The notes below the pieces were generated by a model. It was not told the DNA's origin, did no database searches, and saw nothing but the letters and a program-made list of their open reading frames with translations. A stretch of 42,979 bases of DNA from JABWBR01 sp036741235 (GTDB lineage: Bacteria > Bacteroidota > Bacteroidia > Chitinophagales > Saprospiraceae). Shown one piece after another: positions 41,377 to 42,979 of the stretch. Each line of letters opens with the position of its first letter. Positions within the stretch are counted from its first letter, which is position 1. A program made the translations under genes and the position numbers. The DNA is taken from NCBI GenBank assembly GCA_036741235.1, contig DAINSQ010000020.1:1-42979 (forward strand), written 5' to 3'.

Positions 41377-42176
41377 GATTGCGCGTTGCAAAAGGCTATA
41401 AAATTGCGGATAATCCGCAGTGATTTCTCGGGGGCCTCCCACATACCCATATGCGCTACTTCATCGAGCAGCTGTATATCCGCTACAGCCGGAAGATACG
41501 TTTGTTCCATGCTTTGAGAATGGGGTATGGCCGAATCCAGCAGCCCGATGATAAACAAAACGGGCACATTTAACCCTTGCAAAACATGGGAGCGGTCGGG
41601 GCGGTCGCGCATGGCCGCCAGACCGTTGGCAATGGCGTCGGCGCTGTAGCCTGCGGCGCGGTCGATCAGGTAATTGACGCGGTTGGGATGTTGCGCGACG
41701 TAGTCGGGTGAAAATAACCCGGGAATAAGTTGCCGTACAAAAGGCACATGTCCGTGTTGATCGATGAAGGCAATACTTTTATTGCGGCCCGCTTTTTTTT
41801 CTTCGAGATCGGCAAAAGGATGAGAGTGAAACAGGCCGAGCCCCCGCAATAGATACGGATAGCGCTCGGCGAAGGCCAGGCTGACATAACCGCCCATAGA
41901 GTGGCCGATAAGAATAACAGGGGTTGATACGAGTGAAACGACTATGCCGTGAACAGCCTCAGCCATATCGCTGATACTTGCCCCTGGCAAATACTGCGAA
42001 GCGCCGAATCCGGGCAGGTCGATGCGGATTAACCTGCAATCGGGTAAGCCCTGGGCGTATCCTTCCCATATTGCGCTATCCTCGCAAAACCCGTGCAGCA
42101 GCACGACAGGGTCGCCTTCCCCTTCGCTGTAATAAGCTATATCTACTCCTCGAAATGAAAAATAAGCCGTTTCCAT
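41373..42176 (-). CDS. alpha/beta-fold hydrolase
   Basis: A 267-residue cytoplasmic hydrolase. The oxyanion motif is VVLLHGFCEDSAIW (about 24-37), the nucleophile elbow GHSMGG places Ser93, the acid is probably the Asp of IIGLLDSAIP, and the histidine is in LLDEVAHMGMWEAPE. The cap region (about 120-195) is helical. Substrate unknown; sequence class is close to generic ester or haloacid/peroxidase-like hydrolases. Its stop overlaps the start of prsW by four bases on the same strand, and a terminator at 42191-42229 separates it from the deacetylase gene upstream. Confidence 0.92.
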   Translation of the reverse strand: METAYFSFRGVDIAYYSEGEGDPVVLLHGFCEDSAIWEGYAQGLPDCRLIRIDLPGFGASQYLPGASISDMAEAVHGIVVSLVSTPVILIGHSMGGYVSLAFAERYPYLLRGLGLFHSHPFADLEEKKAGRNKSIAFIDQHGHVPFVRQLIPGLFSPDYVAQHPNRVNYLIDRAAGYSADAIANGLAAMRDRPDRSHVLQGLNVPVLFIIGLLDSAIPHSQSMEQTYLPAVADIQLLDEVAHMGMWEAPEKSLRIIRNFIAFCNAQS

Positions 42177-42190
42177 AGCCCCAAGTTACG

Positions 42191-42229
42191 AAAAAAAAGA
42201 AAAAGCCATTACCTGTGGCAACGGCTTTT
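42191..42229 (-). terminator. rho-independent terminator of the polysaccharide deacetylase gene
   Basis: On the minus strand AAAAGCC (42229-42223) pairs with GGCTTTT (42207-42201), extended inward through TT/AA across one mismatch, and the stem runs into a T-rich tail (complement of A-rich 42191-42205). It lies 40 bases after the stop codon at 42269. Confidence 0.8.
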
Positions 42230-42268
42230 ACAAAAGTATATGAACTAACATTGCAGTGTCAAAAATGG

Positions 42269-42922
42269 TCAGGCGCGACGGGCGGCGAGTTGCAATGCGG
42301 GCAGCGCCTCGCCGAAGATACCTTCAAACCGATAACCTTGCCCTGCAAAGTGATCGAGCACATAGGGCAGGGCATAATACAACTTATCGGCGGCCTTCAG
42401 GCTGTCGTGGAAGACAACGATAGACCCCGCCACGGCGTTTTGGGCCACATTGTCGAGGCATTGCTGGGGAGAAACCTGGGGGTCGAAATCGCCGCTGAGC
42501 ACATCCCACATCACAATATGGTAATGGCGCTGTAGAAACTGCGCCTGGGTAGGGCGCAATTTGCCATAGGGCGGCCTGAACAGGTCGGACTGCACCAGGT
42601 GGGCGCAGTGCCGGATATTGTGGAAATAGGGAATATTGTCGGTCGACCAGCCATTGAGGTGGTTGAAGGTATGGTTGCCCATGGCGTGACCCTGCCCGGC
42701 TACCATTTCGGCAATATGAGGATGCTTTCGCATATTATCGCCAACACAAAAAAAGGTGGCTTTGGCATCGTAGGCCGCCAGTTGTTCAAGCACCCAGGGG
42801 GTTACGTCGGGAATGGGACCGTCGTCAAAGGTGAGATGAATGACTTTGTCTTCCGTGGGAAGGCGCCACACGAAGTTGGGGAACAAGCATTGTATGAATT
42901 GCGGCGTTTTTACGAGATACAT
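42269..42922 (-). CDS. polysaccharide deacetylase (NodB homology) family protein
   Basis: A 217-residue CE4-type deacetylase. Metal-binding motif 1 is TFDDGP (D33, D34), motif 2 is HTFNH (H84, H88), motif 3 RPPYGKLRP near residue 117, motif 4 WDVLSGDFD and motif 5 FHDS. All five are present, so it should be active. There is no clear signal peptide, only a short hydrophobic start (LVKTPQFIQCLFPNFVW), as in many short Bacteroidota members. It probably removes acetyl groups from N-acetylated glycans, substrate unknown. Short direct repeats GAGGGTTTAT lie just upstream at 42929-42949. Confidence 0.92.
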   Translation of the reverse strand: MYLVKTPQFIQCLFPNFVWRLPTEDKVIHLTFDDGPIPDVTPWVLEQLAAYDAKATFFCVGDNMRKHPHIAEMVAGQGHAMGNHTFNHLNGWSTDNIPYFHNIRHCAHLVQSDLFRPPYGKLRPTQAQFLQRHYHIVMWDVLSGDFDPQVSPQQCLDNVAQNAVAGSIVVFHDSLKAADKLYYALPYVLDHFAGQGYRFEGIFGEALPALQLAARRA

Positions 42923-42925
42923 TTT

Positions 42926-42951
42926 TTATGAGGGTTTATGAGGGTTTATGC
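42926..42951. repeat. short direct repeat TTTATGAGGG upstream of the deacetylase gene
   Basis: The ten-base unit TTTATGAGGG occurs twice in succession from 42926, followed by TTTATG again. It lies only a few bases before the start codon of the minus-strand gene, so it is within its leader. Confidence 0.5.
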
Positions 42952-42979
42952 GACTGAAAGGAGTCCCGTACTGACCAAA

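Noticed and set aside
1..42979. tRNA, rRNA, riboswitch, transposase or phage genes
   Set aside because: None could be supported by eye on either strand.

Overview
The window looks like a chromosomal segment of a Bacteroidota bacterium, most likely a Saprospirales-type member. The evidence is two large secreted proteins with type IX secretion system (T9SS) C-terminal sorting domains, SprB-like repeats, a PorX response regulator (the regulator of T9SS), a FadL-type barrel, DUF1501 and DUF1800 proteins, the archaeal-type prolyl-tRNA synthetase, AT-rich leader regions without clear Shine-Dalgarno sites, and many short lipoproteins. I saw no rRNA, tRNA, CRISPR array, transposase, prophage or replication origin.

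Layout. 1-145 is a 5'-truncated remnant of an ATPase gene running off the left edge. 436-3593 is a minus-strand DUF1800-DUF1501 pair. 3688-6942 is a large T9SS cargo, convergent with proS (6947-8413). 8670-11669 holds a strange four-zone low-complexity secreted protein and a FadL-like porin, separated by a strong terminator. 11784-17386 carries two secreted proteins on the minus strand, the larger being a T9SS-exported HExxHxxGxxH metalloprotease, with an SRPBCC gene between them. 17560-23171 contains an ALDH8-like dehydrogenase, a small secreted protein, porX, an HD phosphohydrolase and recX. 23268-23486 encodes a 72-residue peptide with a double-glycine leader that resembles Bacteroidota natural-product precursors. 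23483-30685 carries a helical-repeat protein, a LolA-like protein, 3-hydroxyacyl-CoA dehydrogenase, an Rrf2 regulator, a fasciclin lipoprotein, a GMC oxidoreductase and a small lipoprotein. 30698-35781 is a patchwork: DinB/YfiT enzyme, small membrane protein, methyltransferase plus EEP hydrolase operon, a decayed ATPase end, a solitary AbiEi antitoxin, a small hypothetical gene and a PaaY-like hexapeptide protein. 36118-42922 holds a membrane protein, a RhlE-like helicase, a lipoprotein, a WG-repeat protein, PrsW overlapping an alpha/beta hydrolase, and a polysaccharide deacetylase.

How it fits together. Much of the window serves the cell envelope and protein export: PorX plus two cargos, LolA, FadL barrel, several lipoproteins and PrsW. 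The rest is ordinary metabolism and nucleic-acid upkeep. Accessory signals gather between 22.3 and 25.3 kb (palindromic repeat, GG-leader peptide, second inverted repeat) and between 31.7 and 36.1 kb (CT-rich satellites, gene remnant, orphan antitoxin, hairpin repeat). The best candidate for something undescribed is the GG-leader peptide at 23268-23486. The tryptophan/asparagine-rich protein at 8670-10112 is second.
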